Positions 1 through 9,582 of a stretch of 64,000 nucleotides of DNA are shown here, one piece after another (position 1 is the first letter of the stretch; the number at the start of each line of letters is the position of its first letter). The stretch is from Homalodisca vitripennis (taxonomy: Eukaryota; Arthropoda; Insecta; Hemiptera; Cicadellidae): NCBI RefSeq assembly GCF_021130785.1, contig NW_025778884.1, forward strand, positions 119,393 to 183,392, read 5' to 3'. Below the pieces are notes generated by a model that did not search any database, was not told the origin of the DNA, and worked only from the letters and a program-made list of their open reading frames with translations. A program made the translations under genes and the position numbers.

Positions 1-1186
1 TCCAGCGTCTATGTGCTTGTCACATCAGTCACTCCTAAAATGATGGACCACTTAGTCATATATTTTACCAGCTTGAATAGTTTAATTCATGATAGAGACA
101 TGATTCACCCACAATGTTTCACAAAGTTTTGTCTTCTTAAGAGAACTCTGACTTCTTTCCCTTTGCTCTTTTGAGAAAGGGGGCATATAACACTAAATTT
201 GGGAGGAACATTTAGTAAATTTAGTGAACAATATTCCAAAAATTAGTTGTTAAGTTTAATAGTGACATAATGGCATGTAATGCTATTAAACATCCTCCAC
301 CTCCACCTATGGGGGTTATGTAACTTACATATGGCCCATTATATTTTAGCAAAAGTATTTGTAAGAAAAAATATACAATTAATTAATGTTTATGAATTCT
401 TTTAATAAGTTTAATATAATGTATGTAATATGAATATAGACCCAGGGATATGAAAAAATAGCACATTTATACCTTTTACACAGACACTGTTACTTTTAAG
501 TGAAAAGCAATCACTTCTAGTTAAGTGGATTCTCTATGTATGTGACACCTAGTCTAATGCCCTACTGCTCAGAAGTAGAGGCTTGTTGGTCTAATAGCAC
601 TCTATCTTTTATGCTAGAATTTGGGAATATTCCAGTCTGGCTTTGGTCTCCAGTCTGAGATAAAACTGACACGATTGTCCATCCTAAATTAATGAGGTTG
701 GTTTGGATGATATTTTATGAGATTAAGTATATTTGTTATTGTACCATATTTAATATTTATATTTGAAGTTTTGTTTACTGTTTAAATATTAAAAAGAATT
801 TGAAATAGTTCACTTTTTAGTGAACATACTAGTCAACTGTGGCCATTGAACAAGTTTTGGTCAAATAAACATAAACTTTAAATACACTGTAGTATATAAC
901 TAATTTTAAAATTAAATGAATCAGTGATGCAGTGATGTACTACAATGTAAGTAACCAATATAAATTTGATCTTCAATATTGAACTGAATTTGCCATTAAA
1001 TCAAATCATACGAATATATATCATCTGTTTTTAACAAATAATAACATATAGTGCCAACTTAATCGAATCTTAACTGAGGTCTCATTCTGTTGAAAAGACT
1101 AATATGAATGTTATTATTGCAAATTGTATATCTAATCATGATGAATTTTATTTTTAATTTATTTGATGTAATTATTTCAACTACAG
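1..1186. other. intron of the ODF2-like gene, no gene seen
   Basis: This stretch is AT-rich and has no long reading frame. It ends in a normal 3' splice site (pyrimidine-poor, ACTACAG at 1180-1186). A weak tRNA-like patch around 586-633 could be a decayed SINE, but it is too degenerate to call. Confidence 0.6.
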
Positions 1187-1421
1187 ACACCAACTCCAAC
1201 AAGAACTTCTGGACAAGCAAGATATGCTTGACTGCATGAAACAGAAAATGATGACTATGGAGTGCGAGAAGTACAGAATCCAATCTGAGAACTGTGAATT
1301 ACAAAAGCGATTGATAATGTCACAGAAGCCCGGAGACCCACCGATGTGCAAACGTGAGCTCTACATGAAGTTGAGAGGAACATCACCTGATGCGTGCCCC
1401 ATGGGGGGCAACAAGGACCTG
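1187..1421 (+). CDS. Odf2: ODF2/cenexin-like gene, internal exon a (78 codons plus 1 base)
   Basis: This is the first exon visible of a gene that continues upstream. ODF2/cenexin is a coiled-coil scaffold of sperm outer dense fibres and of the distal/subdistal appendages of the mother centriole. The exon lies between an AG at 1185-1186 and GTATGT at 1422. One base completes a codon from the previous exon, then the frame is open to a phase-0 end. It starts with Gln/Leu/Glu-rich heptads (HQLQQELLDKQD) and ends in a Met/Cys/Pro-rich stretch with KPGDPPMCKRELYMK. The family call rests on later exons, because this one is not diagnostic alone. The Cys-rich tail resembles the style of the exon at 16846 and may be lineage-specific. 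The paralogue ODF2L is the main alternative. Confidence 0.75.
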
Positions 1422-2063
1422 GTATGTCGATGTAAACAGAGGAATTATCGTTAATAACATCTAAAAATCATTAATGTACACTTACAGTAGTAAACGACAT
1501 TACACAACATGATCTGCTTTTATTTTATTTACTTATTAAAATGCAAAATTATAACTGAATTGCTTTTGTGTAAATTTATCTTAGAATTTCTTTTCCAACA
1601 TTCTTTTTTTCATTAATAATTTAACTGTAAATTTGAACAGATAACCAATTTATATTGTGCTTCCAAGAAAAAAACAAATATTTCAAGTTACAGTACAATT
1701 AAAGTTTTTAGAAAAAAATGTTTCCCGACACTGAACAGGGTTAAATTTTTAAAATATGTTTCCATGCAAATCTGTGGCATTGGATAAAATGATAGTTTAG
1801 GATCATGAAAGTTAGGGAAACTGTAATAGCTTCTCTATAACATTGGAGAATTCAAAATTCAAAGTTCAGACGAAGAAAATATAAAAACAGATTTAAGTTC
1901 AATATAAAAATGATAATCATAATCCATTGTACTGTTAGTTCATATTTGTATTTTGTAAAGTAAATACGACCTGAGTATTTTTTATTGGTGAGCTTGATAT
2001 TGAAAGTGGATATACAGACTCAAATTACAAAATTATCGCTGCAGTGGCGATTGCTTGTGCTAG
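1422..2063. other. intron
   Basis: AT-rich intron with GTATGT donor and TGTGCTAG acceptor. I see no gene or recognisable element in it. Confidence 0.7.
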
Positions 2064-2183
2064 GAACAAGAATTGGAAAAGATGGGTGGTGATGTCAAGA
2101 ATATATATTCCGAGCTAGAATGTATGCAGAAAGAAAAACTGGCTCTGGGGTATTCTACATCAGTAAAGAAAAGGGTATGTATG
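2064..2183 (+). CDS. Odf2: ODF2/cenexin-like gene, exon b (40 codons)
   Basis: A phase-0 exon that follows exon a without a frame change and encodes a short helical segment (EQELEKMGGDV, then YSELECMQKEKLAL). Two donors are possible and both keep phase 0: GTAAGT after 2183, which matches the consensus better, or GTATGT after 2174. I chose 2183 because the next exons also end in a Met codon before the donor. A transcript would settle the end. Confidence 0.7.
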
Positions 2184-3842
2184 GTAAGTACAGGACTAAC
2201 AGTTCAGTTAATTGTGTATCAAATATTTTTAAATCATCCACTCCATGACTATCTAAAGTTAAGAGATTAACATATCATTGTTTCTACATGAATACAACTT
2301 TTTTTGACAAACACTCATACTTCAAGTTCGTAGTATTGGTGGAACAGAGATGATCCAAGTGGATGTGTGTGATAAGTTTTATTTTAGTTATCAAATGAAA
2401 AATTATGTAGAGTAAATACTTAATTAATATAATTTATAAATGCATTAATGTTTGTAGTTTTAGAATTGACTGTTATGAACAAAAATAATTTTTATTCGTG
2501 GAAATGTGTCATGTTTTGCTTGTTTGGTTGTCTAGATATGACAATATTGAAAATGGTGTTGATTAGCAACTTTTTGAATGAAAATAGCCCAACAGTTCCC
2601 CTCCTAATTTGATGGCATATCCTAATCAGAACTTTCTAAACACAACACTAAACAAATAAAACAGTCCTTCCGGGTTAGTTGGAATAAATAGGTAGTTTTG
2701 TGACACCTGAAATATTATAATTTATTTATTCTCATACAATCTAAGCATATTTAATATCTCAAATACTGTTAATTATGAAATGTTTTGCAAATTTTAAGGG
2801 CATTCCCAAAAACTCTAGGTTCATGAATGGTGTTGTGAAATTTTAAAATTTGATCAGCTGCCATTTTGAAACGAAATTGCGTACCAAGCTGACCAAAAAC
2901 TTAGACAGGATATTTTTATACCATCAATTATTTTATGTAGGTTCTACTTGTTGGGACTTGTTGGTATAGTTATCATTTCAACACACCTTTTTATTTAGCA
3001 TATGTATTATATAAATAAACTTTTGAACGGAAGGTGGTTTTGGGTTCTGGGGGTCATGTTCGATGAAGTTATTTATAACGTTGTCTAAGTGCTACCATGA
3101 GTATAATTGAAATAAACTGATTTTGTATACAAAATCTACCTAAATTATCCAACTTTGTGTAGTATTCTGTGAAAAGATTTGCCATTCTATGCAAAACTCT
3201 GTTGCCATTCTGAAACATCCTTGTTGCTCACGATACAAACTGTAATTTTTATTACATTTCACCATTAGTGCTCCATTTAATGTAATAAGTAAACTCAAAC
3301 TATAATAACAAAGAAATTATTTAATTTAAATTTAATTTATTGAAGTAATTTACTTAAAAATTAGTTTGCAATTAAAAAAAGCAAAAATTTTAGTGCAGCA
3401 GTACTATCTACTTGTTATTACACAGTACTGGCTATTACTGTGCAACTTTTCTGTTGCACAATTCTGATATGGATCTATTCTCACATAAAGTCTAAAGTGG
3501 AATAAACTATGAAAACTGGTGAAAAGTTTAAATCAAAGCATAATGATTTTACCGGAGGGGTACCGTGACCAATATTGGGGGGGGGGGGGTACGCAAAGCA
3601 TATTAACATTTTGATACTTTGAGGGGCAAGATTTTTCTTGCTCCTCCATTCGAAAATATGTCCAGATGCAACCTTACATATTTTATTAAAATACTAACTA
3701 ATCTATCATAACTGAACATAAAAACTAAACTTACTCCACTAGCTAAAACATTATTTTAAAATGAGAGTATTAAGGCTGTACATAAAGAAACAAAATACAT
3801 TATATATAGATGTATCGATTTTCATCTAAACAGATTTTGTGG
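2184..3842. other. intron, unclassified AT-rich sequence
   Basis: No coding sequence is visible. There is a run of about 11 G at roughly 3570-3580. The segment at about 2800-3260 reads like an old interspersed repeat, with isolated less AT-rich words, but I cannot assign it to a family. Confidence 0.5.
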
Positions 3843-4190
3843 TTAGGGGCCGTTCAAGTATTACGTAAGCAGATTTATTGCAATTATTTACCCCCCCATC
3901 CCCCTTGTCAGCAAAAGTAAGCAAAGCTCTTACCCCCTCCCCCCATGCTTACGTAAACATTTGTCAATTAATGTATTGTTTTTTTAATTTTATAAAGTTA
4001 TAATTATAATTTGAAAAATAAGAAAATAGATTTAGGATAGAGATTATATTTTACTGAAACGGTATTCAACATAGAGTAAAGGACAAAAATATTATATCTT
4101 ACTAACATAACAAACATTATTTTAAATTTTTGGTACATATATTAAATTCAAATTAACAGTCTTCAGTCCATGAAACCCGAATCCATGATT

Positions 4191-6283
4191 CTAAGTTTTT
4201 GATGACATTGGATTGCTTCGATTGCTGCTCAGTGTTGTGAGTCTGCTCGCTTTCATCCGATTTTGGAATGTCAGAATGTCTACGTCATTCTCATCGAGCC
4301 ATTCAACATCATGGTGCTCTAAATTTTGAATAATGCACATCAGTGCATTAGCACGACGAGCAGCGACTCTTACAGGTCTAACTTTCCTATCAGTGTGCGT
4401 GTTTACTTTCTTATGGATCTTTTCGATGTGACGATTTAGTGACTTGACGGAAGCATGATAAAGACCACACGTTTTGCATGTTCGACTTGATAGCCTCAAT
4501 TGTACCGTCGGACAAAAATAATCGTATGGCATTTGCAGGAAATCTTTGAGTGAAGCACTTAAGCGTAGAGCTAAATTGACTGGAAGATTAAGAAATTGCC
4601 CTCCTTCATCTAAAACCAAGTCATCAACTGTTTGTTTTACTTTTACAGGTGGTGGAAGAAACCTGTTGTCTAGTAATCTAAATAGGCCACTTCTTGGACG
4701 ACAGCATTCTGTATTTCTACATTTTACAATTTGGAGCAAGTATTGGCTTTCACGCACATGTTCTGAATACCATTTAATGTTGGAAAGATCTTGTTCACCT
4801 GCCCCAACATATTTTGCATTAACATTATAGCCATCAATTTCCATTGAACTCCATACTTCAGCTAATACATTTCCTGCAAATTCGAAAATAGATCTTTCTA
4901 AATGTTCATCAATTGTAACGCCACGTTCATCCAAATGAGACCCAAAATGGTCATGAGGCAATATTAAAACAGCCAGTTCCCGACTAAGAGGAGCCATTCT
5001 GCGCTCTACTCTGTTATACGCACTTCTTCCGGGAGCATTGGTAGCTAAAAACAATGCATCGAGATCATGTCGCTTAAAGTGTTGTATAGCAAACCCTATG
5101 ACTTTTTGATAACGCGGATTTTCATCTGGCCCTCCATAAACCGTCATGATTACCACTGGTTTTACTAGTCCATGGTCAGTTTTAGCTAATGGTCGAAACT
5201 CTTCAAGTTCGAGAAGCGTCTCGAAATCCTGAGCATGAGTATTAGCAGTAGATGAACTATGCTTTCCACTTCGAATAGCGATGTATGTTGGTCCAGAATA
5301 TCCAACGGCTTGCAGTTGTCCTAGCATATTGGAAGTGATTTTGATACCAGCATAAACAGATGGTATTAATTTATGACGCTCAGCGATTACCTAATCGTGA
5401 TCAGGCAATTTTATTCTATATTCCATGTGCATTAGAAGAGGTGCTTGCTTATTTGCCGCAGTTACGCCAATAGGGACTCGAGCTTTATCATCTTGAGATA
5501 TGAAAAATACTTGATCTGGTCCTAGTATGGATGCTATGTTCTCTAAATAATGGATTGATGTTTCAGCGAACTTGCTATCTAAGTGGCTCTTGTGGTGATC
5601 AGTTTGAGCCCGAATGAGCTTAACAGGGACTGTCGATACATGTCCTCTGCAGAACTAGATTTTCTGGGAATCAAACGAAGATATGTCCCACTGCGACTAA
5701 TGTCAAATCCCATTTTACGTAATTCTTGTGTGAGTTCATCAAGAGTTTTTACGCTGCGAATTGATTCCGTTCGTCTTCTATCATCTGCTGCACTCCCAAA
5801 TAAAGCTATATCCGCGATTGTTTTCAATAGTAAAGGTTGATTGCTTTCAAGATTAGGACGTCCCACTGAATCCTTTAGAGATAGTCTTTTTTTCATTTCT
5901 GGATTTTCATGACAAATATCTTCTAACTTTCTTTTCATACCATCCCTGTGTTTCTTCTGGGCAACTGCGTTTTGAACCTTCCTGTTTAAAGACTGTTTTG
6001 CTGTTTTTATTTCCTCGCGTAACTTAATGATCTGTTTATCAACTTCAGCACGGCTTGGCATAGTATCTTTGGCAGAATACAAAGCATTCAGATTTTTTTC
6101 GGGTAAAGCAATCTTATTTTTCATATCTTCCTGAGAAGGTTTTGGTCTCTGTGTATCTGCATTTTTATTAATTTCGCATTGCTGTTGTGATTCATTACCG
6201 GTTTTTATTTTATCTTCTTCCTGTTTTTTAATATTTGAAGTTGGCTGTGTAATTTGTGTTTTTTCTGCAGGTTTACAGGTTGC
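4191..6283 (-). pseudogene. transposase main exon of the TTA element, broken
   Basis: Read on the minus strand, an acceptor (TTTTTAG) at about 6284 opens an exon that runs to a stop at 4191. In order it has a lysine-rich segment and a helix-turn-helix-like block with DRRRTESIRSVKTLDELTQ. There follows FFISQDDKARVPIG (a likely first catalytic Asp), VYGGPDENPRY, APGRSAYNRVERR (a likely Asn/Glu catalytic block), and a C-terminal CxxC..H..H finger (CKTCGLYHASVKSLNRHIEK). This layout fits an RNase H-fold DDE transposase. There is one frameshift at about 5580 and an in-frame TAG at about 5392. I expect the VYGG position to be DGG in active relatives, so a catalytic Asp may also be lost. That last point is inference. 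Confidence 0.75.
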
Positions 6284-6532
6284 CTAAAAATAAAAACTTT
6301 CTATGGGTTCTGCTAAAGATTCTCTTATTAAGCTACATAAATACAACATATGGCAATATATATGGTAAATACAAAACCCTATGGCTTTAAATCTAATATC
6401 TTTAAACGAGCAATTCGTTCCGGTCACAAAATACAGGGTGTTATACTCTATTCAAGTAGGTATTTAAAAGAATGTAAACAATCTTGATATGTCTTTTTAT
6501 TGAAATATGCAATTATAAAATCAGATATTTGT

Positions 6533-6668
6533 AAAGGTGCGTACAGACATCGTGAGGCTTGCGCCGCGAATGGTTCGTCTCGCATACATCAACCTAAGGC
6601 ATGCTACGGCACATGTATACGTGCGAACCATTCGCGGCGCACGCCTCGCGATGTCTGTACGCACCTTT
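6533..6668. mobile_element. 136-bp hairpin MITE nested in the foldback element
   Basis: The first 20 bp (AAAGGTGCGTACAGACATCG) are the exact reverse complement of the last 20. The pairing continues for about 46 bp with few mismatches around a short loop. It is much more GC-rich than its surroundings. It sits in the centre of the foldback MITE, so it is either a later insertion or that element's loop. Confidence 0.75.
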
Positions 6669-6831
6669 ATGTACTTACAGAAAAGCAATTTTAATATTTG
6701 TTGAGTTTTTAAATGAATTACAACAGATTTTACACAGTTTACAATTTTAAACCACATATTTCAATAAAAAGACATATAAAGATTGTTTACATTCTGTTAA
6801 ATACCTATTTGAATAGAGTATAGTTTTCTGT

Positions 6832-6833
<2 letters not shown>

Positions 6834-6896
<63 letters not shown>
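6834..6896. repeat. (TA)n microsatellite
   Basis: About 60 bp of nearly pure TA dinucleotide. It lies where the right arm of the foldback MITE should be continuous, so it expanded inside that arm. Confidence 0.95.
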
Positions 6897-6899
<3 letters not shown>

Positions 6900-7089
6900 A
6901 AAACTAACATCCTGTATTTTGTGACCAATTGACGGAATCAATTATAAGAAATAAATCTATATAATGAATATTACCTCTATACTTTAAGATAGGCCATAAT
7001 ATTTTCTAATTAGCAAAGAGAAACTTTTTGGCGATTTCTAATATTTCTAGTAGGTATTCATAGGTACCTAAAATGATTTCGTCACTCAC

Positions 7090-7325
7090 CTTAGAAAAAA
7101 ATGTAGTAGATTGGATTTATTCTTAGTCGCCGCTTGCAATTCTTCTTCGATTCTCTTAGATACAATAATATCTAGTTTCTTGTCGGATTTTGCTTGTAAT
7201 TTGTAATTTCGCCACACTTCGTTAACTAACTTTTGTACATTTTGTACTTTCGTACTTGTATGAGATTTTTTAAAACTTTCAAACAATTTTTGGTATAACT
7301 TGGATTTGTCTATTTGAAACGACAT
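7090..7325 (-). CDS. transposase first exon of the TTA element
   Basis: The exon starts at ATG 7325-7323 and ends at a CTAAG|GTGAGT donor (intron from 7089 downward). It encodes about 78 residues, basic and helical (MSFQIDKSKLYQKLFESF). It has no recognised domain and could be a small DNA-binding segment joined by splicing to the exon starting at 6283. The intron between them is where the foldback MITE sits. The start is the only Met at the 5' end of the open frame. Confidence 0.6.
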
Positions 7326-7460
7326 CTTATTTAAACATTAAACTTTGGCTAATGGAATGAATGGTAACACAAATGTTAACTTGCTTTACTATGCTTACAA
7401 TACGTCTACTCGCTATAGCATCCAAACGAAACAATACACTGATAGAGGAAATTTAGACAA

Positions 7461-7529
7461 GTGAACAGCGCGCGGTAATTCCCTTACTCGGTTCTAACGC
7501 GAGTAGGGGAATTACCGCGCACTGTTCAC
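7461..7529. repeat. 30-bp inverted repeat upstream of the transposase start
   Basis: GTGAACAGCGCGCGGTAATT and the next 10 bases (7461-7490) pair with 7500-7529 with two mismatches around a loop of about 9 bases. It lies about 140 bp upstream of the transposase ATG and inside the TTA element. It could be a transposase-binding or promoter structure, or a tiny palindromic insertion. Confidence 0.85.
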
Positions 7530-7859
7530 TAAACGTATGTATTACTTGCGGGAATCCCCGAAAATGCGTTTCGTTTTCAAGCAAAGACAATGTGTGGGTT
7601 GCCATTCGTGTAAAAAAGAAAATAACTACCGATGACGTAATCATCATCTAGACTCCCCTACCCCCCATGTCATCCAAAATAAGCAAAGCAAAGACCCCCC
7701 CGCCCCGCCATAGTGCTTACGTAATACTTGAACGGCCCCTTAATAGATGAAGGATTAAGAAAGAAACATTTTAAATTACTTAAAAAAAAAAACATTTTAT
7801 TCACCTACAACTTAGAAATTTGAATGACTTCTGGCATCTGTCCAATTATGACATGGAGT

Positions 7860-8720
7860 GTGCCATGTCGCACTGTGCATCTACTTTTTGATAAACTGAT
7901 AAGCCTCCTCATCTGTATATCTTATTTTTGCATATTTTTTCACAAATTGAAAATGTTTTTGCAGAAGCATTGATGAAATTGTTCAAGCTATTTACAACTG
8001 AGAGGCAGTTAATCTTCACAGTAACGCATCACAGCTAAGTCCAAAAGCTGAGCATGGTAATGTGTGTATAAATGCCTCGAATCAATAGCTTTGAATTTGT
8101 CTTGTAATCTTGATTTTTCCTCTCATATAACTTGCTCCATCATATGTTTACCCTCTCATTTTGTTAATATTTATTCCTATTTCTTGCAAAATTCTTTTAA
8201 TAGTGAAGTATGTACTGTATTATCACCTGTTATGCCAGCAACATCTGATTGATAATATAACTAATGTATACTGATCTAAACTGATCTGCAACACTTTCAC
8301 CAATTTGCTTGTATTCTGACAAAAATTGTGTCGATTTGAAATGCATCTTACTTTTTTCATACTTTCTAAACTTTTCTAAGGCATTTTTTCCAGTTTGACA
8401 CTCATTTATTTGTAGACGATTATTCCCCATGGCCACTTTTAATGTTATAGAATAAGCGACAGGGAAAGCAAAATCCAGAGTCTATAATAGAACTGTACTC
8501 AAGTCACTAAAACTCAGAATACCACATCACTTTGGATTGCGTAAGTTTTGAATTTATTTAATTTACTTTGAAACAGTTTTTTGGCTGAAAAGGCCCTCGT
8601 GAAATATGTGGCGTTTGAGGACTAAAAGCAGGCTCCTCACTTGTAACCCTTGCTTCAGTATTGGCATCAGTTGAGATTGAATCTACTGGCTATTGAGAAA
8701 CATTTTCCTCTACACAAGAC
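7860..8720 (-). pseudogene. hAT-family (DUF4371/ZMYM1-like) transposase relic
   Basis: Minus-strand fragments in shifting frames match the N-terminal half of this hAT group. A proline-rich SRGPFQPKNCF segment at about 8590 comes first, then ALEKFRKYEKSKMH (8350-8400), then ITGDN at about 8220. Next are TYDGASYMRGK at about 8140 and YTHYHAQLLDLAV at about 8050. Several stops and frameshifts interrupt it, and the C-terminal catalytic part is missing or unrecognisable. I did not find its terminal repeats. Confidence 0.65.
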
Positions 8721-9177
8721 TTTCCATAATATATTTTCCAATGTCAAATTACATTGTTCTTGTTCACTTAACTTTTTATTAAGGAAATAAAACATATATG
8801 TTTGTTGGACATTGTGATGAAGAACACATTTAGCTCTCACCAAACAAAATTGAAATAAAAAGTACGCAGATATGCAACATCATTCACTGTCACTCTACTG
8901 GACGGTCCAGTTCTTGAGGGGTTCTGTGACACAAAAATACTGCTCACCACATTGCTTCCTCCCCCAGCAACTCAGAATAACAGATCATTCCAATCTTCCC
9001 CTCCCCCACTCCACCACAAGTCAGACCCAGGACTGTTATTTCTTTGATAGCAACGCTGTGCTGAAGACAATGATGAGAGTAATCTTGTAACAACTACAAC
9101 ATCACCGATCTGATGCTCACATTTTCAGAGAGGCTATATTTAATATGTCACATGCTCATTTACATGTCTGTGCTGTT
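8721..9177. other. intron, no gene
   Basis: Intronic sequence between the hAT relic and the piggyBac at 9182. The open frame at 8872-9090 has no family resemblance and a low-complexity look. Confidence 0.5.
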
Positions 9178-9582
9178 TTAACACGTTAGCTGCCACGCCG
9201 ACCCGATTGGGTCGGCGGCGGGATTTTACAGGACTTTAGTAAATCGTTCTGTGACGTTTATCAGTGGTCGTTAGCGACTATTTTAAGAGTCATACTATAA
9301 GAAAACAATAGTATAAATGTTATAGAATATTACTTTTGTAAATAAAAAATTTGTATTCTACATAAATACTGTTGGATAATAGACGATATTTTGCCGACCG
9401 ATCGGGTTGGCACATTTAATTTTTTAGTTTGTACACTGTTATTTTGCTGAAATATGAGTAAAATTTGAACCCAATTGTAATATTTTTTGCGGAACATAAT
9501 AAATATAAAACTGTAAATGTGTCAGAATATTTTTTTAATGTTACATGTTATACGTTAAAAACTACTTTCACAAAGATCCTTC

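Larger units (their letters stand above)
6422..6926. mobile_element. foldback MITE inside the transposase intron
   Basis: The outer arms (6422-6510 and about 6754-6926) are reverse complements over most of their length. GGTCACAAAATACAGG at the left end pairs with CCTGTATTTTGTGACC at the right end. Further in, an arm of about 60 bp reading ATAGAGTATAA / CTCTATTCAA pairs across the centre. The right arm is split by a (TA)n expansion. The element has no coding capacity, and its superfamily is unknown. Confidence 0.75.
3846..7739 (-). mobile_element. 3.9-kb TIR DNA transposon, 3-bp TTA duplication, possibly Zator-like
   Basis: The ends are perfect 26-bp inverted repeats (3846-3871 and 7714-7739) beginning GGGGCCGTTCAAGTATTACG. 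They are flanked by TTA at 3843-3845 and 7740-7742. Just inside each end is a C-rich stretch with repeated AAGCAAAGC words, and the left end carries a second, inverted copy of GCTTACGTAA at about 3949. The transposase is coded on the minus strand in at least two exons and is broken. The 3-bp duplication fits Zator or PIF/Harbinger, but the transposase does not look like the Harbinger DDE family. Zator is a guess from TIR style and duplication length. Confidence 0.85.

Noticed and set aside
586..633. tRNA-like A-box and B-box words suggesting a SINE
   Set aside because: The B-box is poorly conserved and there is no tail or duplication, so it could be chance.
3570..3580. Poly-G run (also 15024-15037) as a transposon end or G-quadruplex
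   Set aside because: Single homopolymer runs without partner repeats; they are also typical sequencing trouble spots.
6747..6941. 64-codon minus-strand frame
   Set aside because: Most of it is a Tyr-Ile repeat produced by the (TA)n microsatellite.
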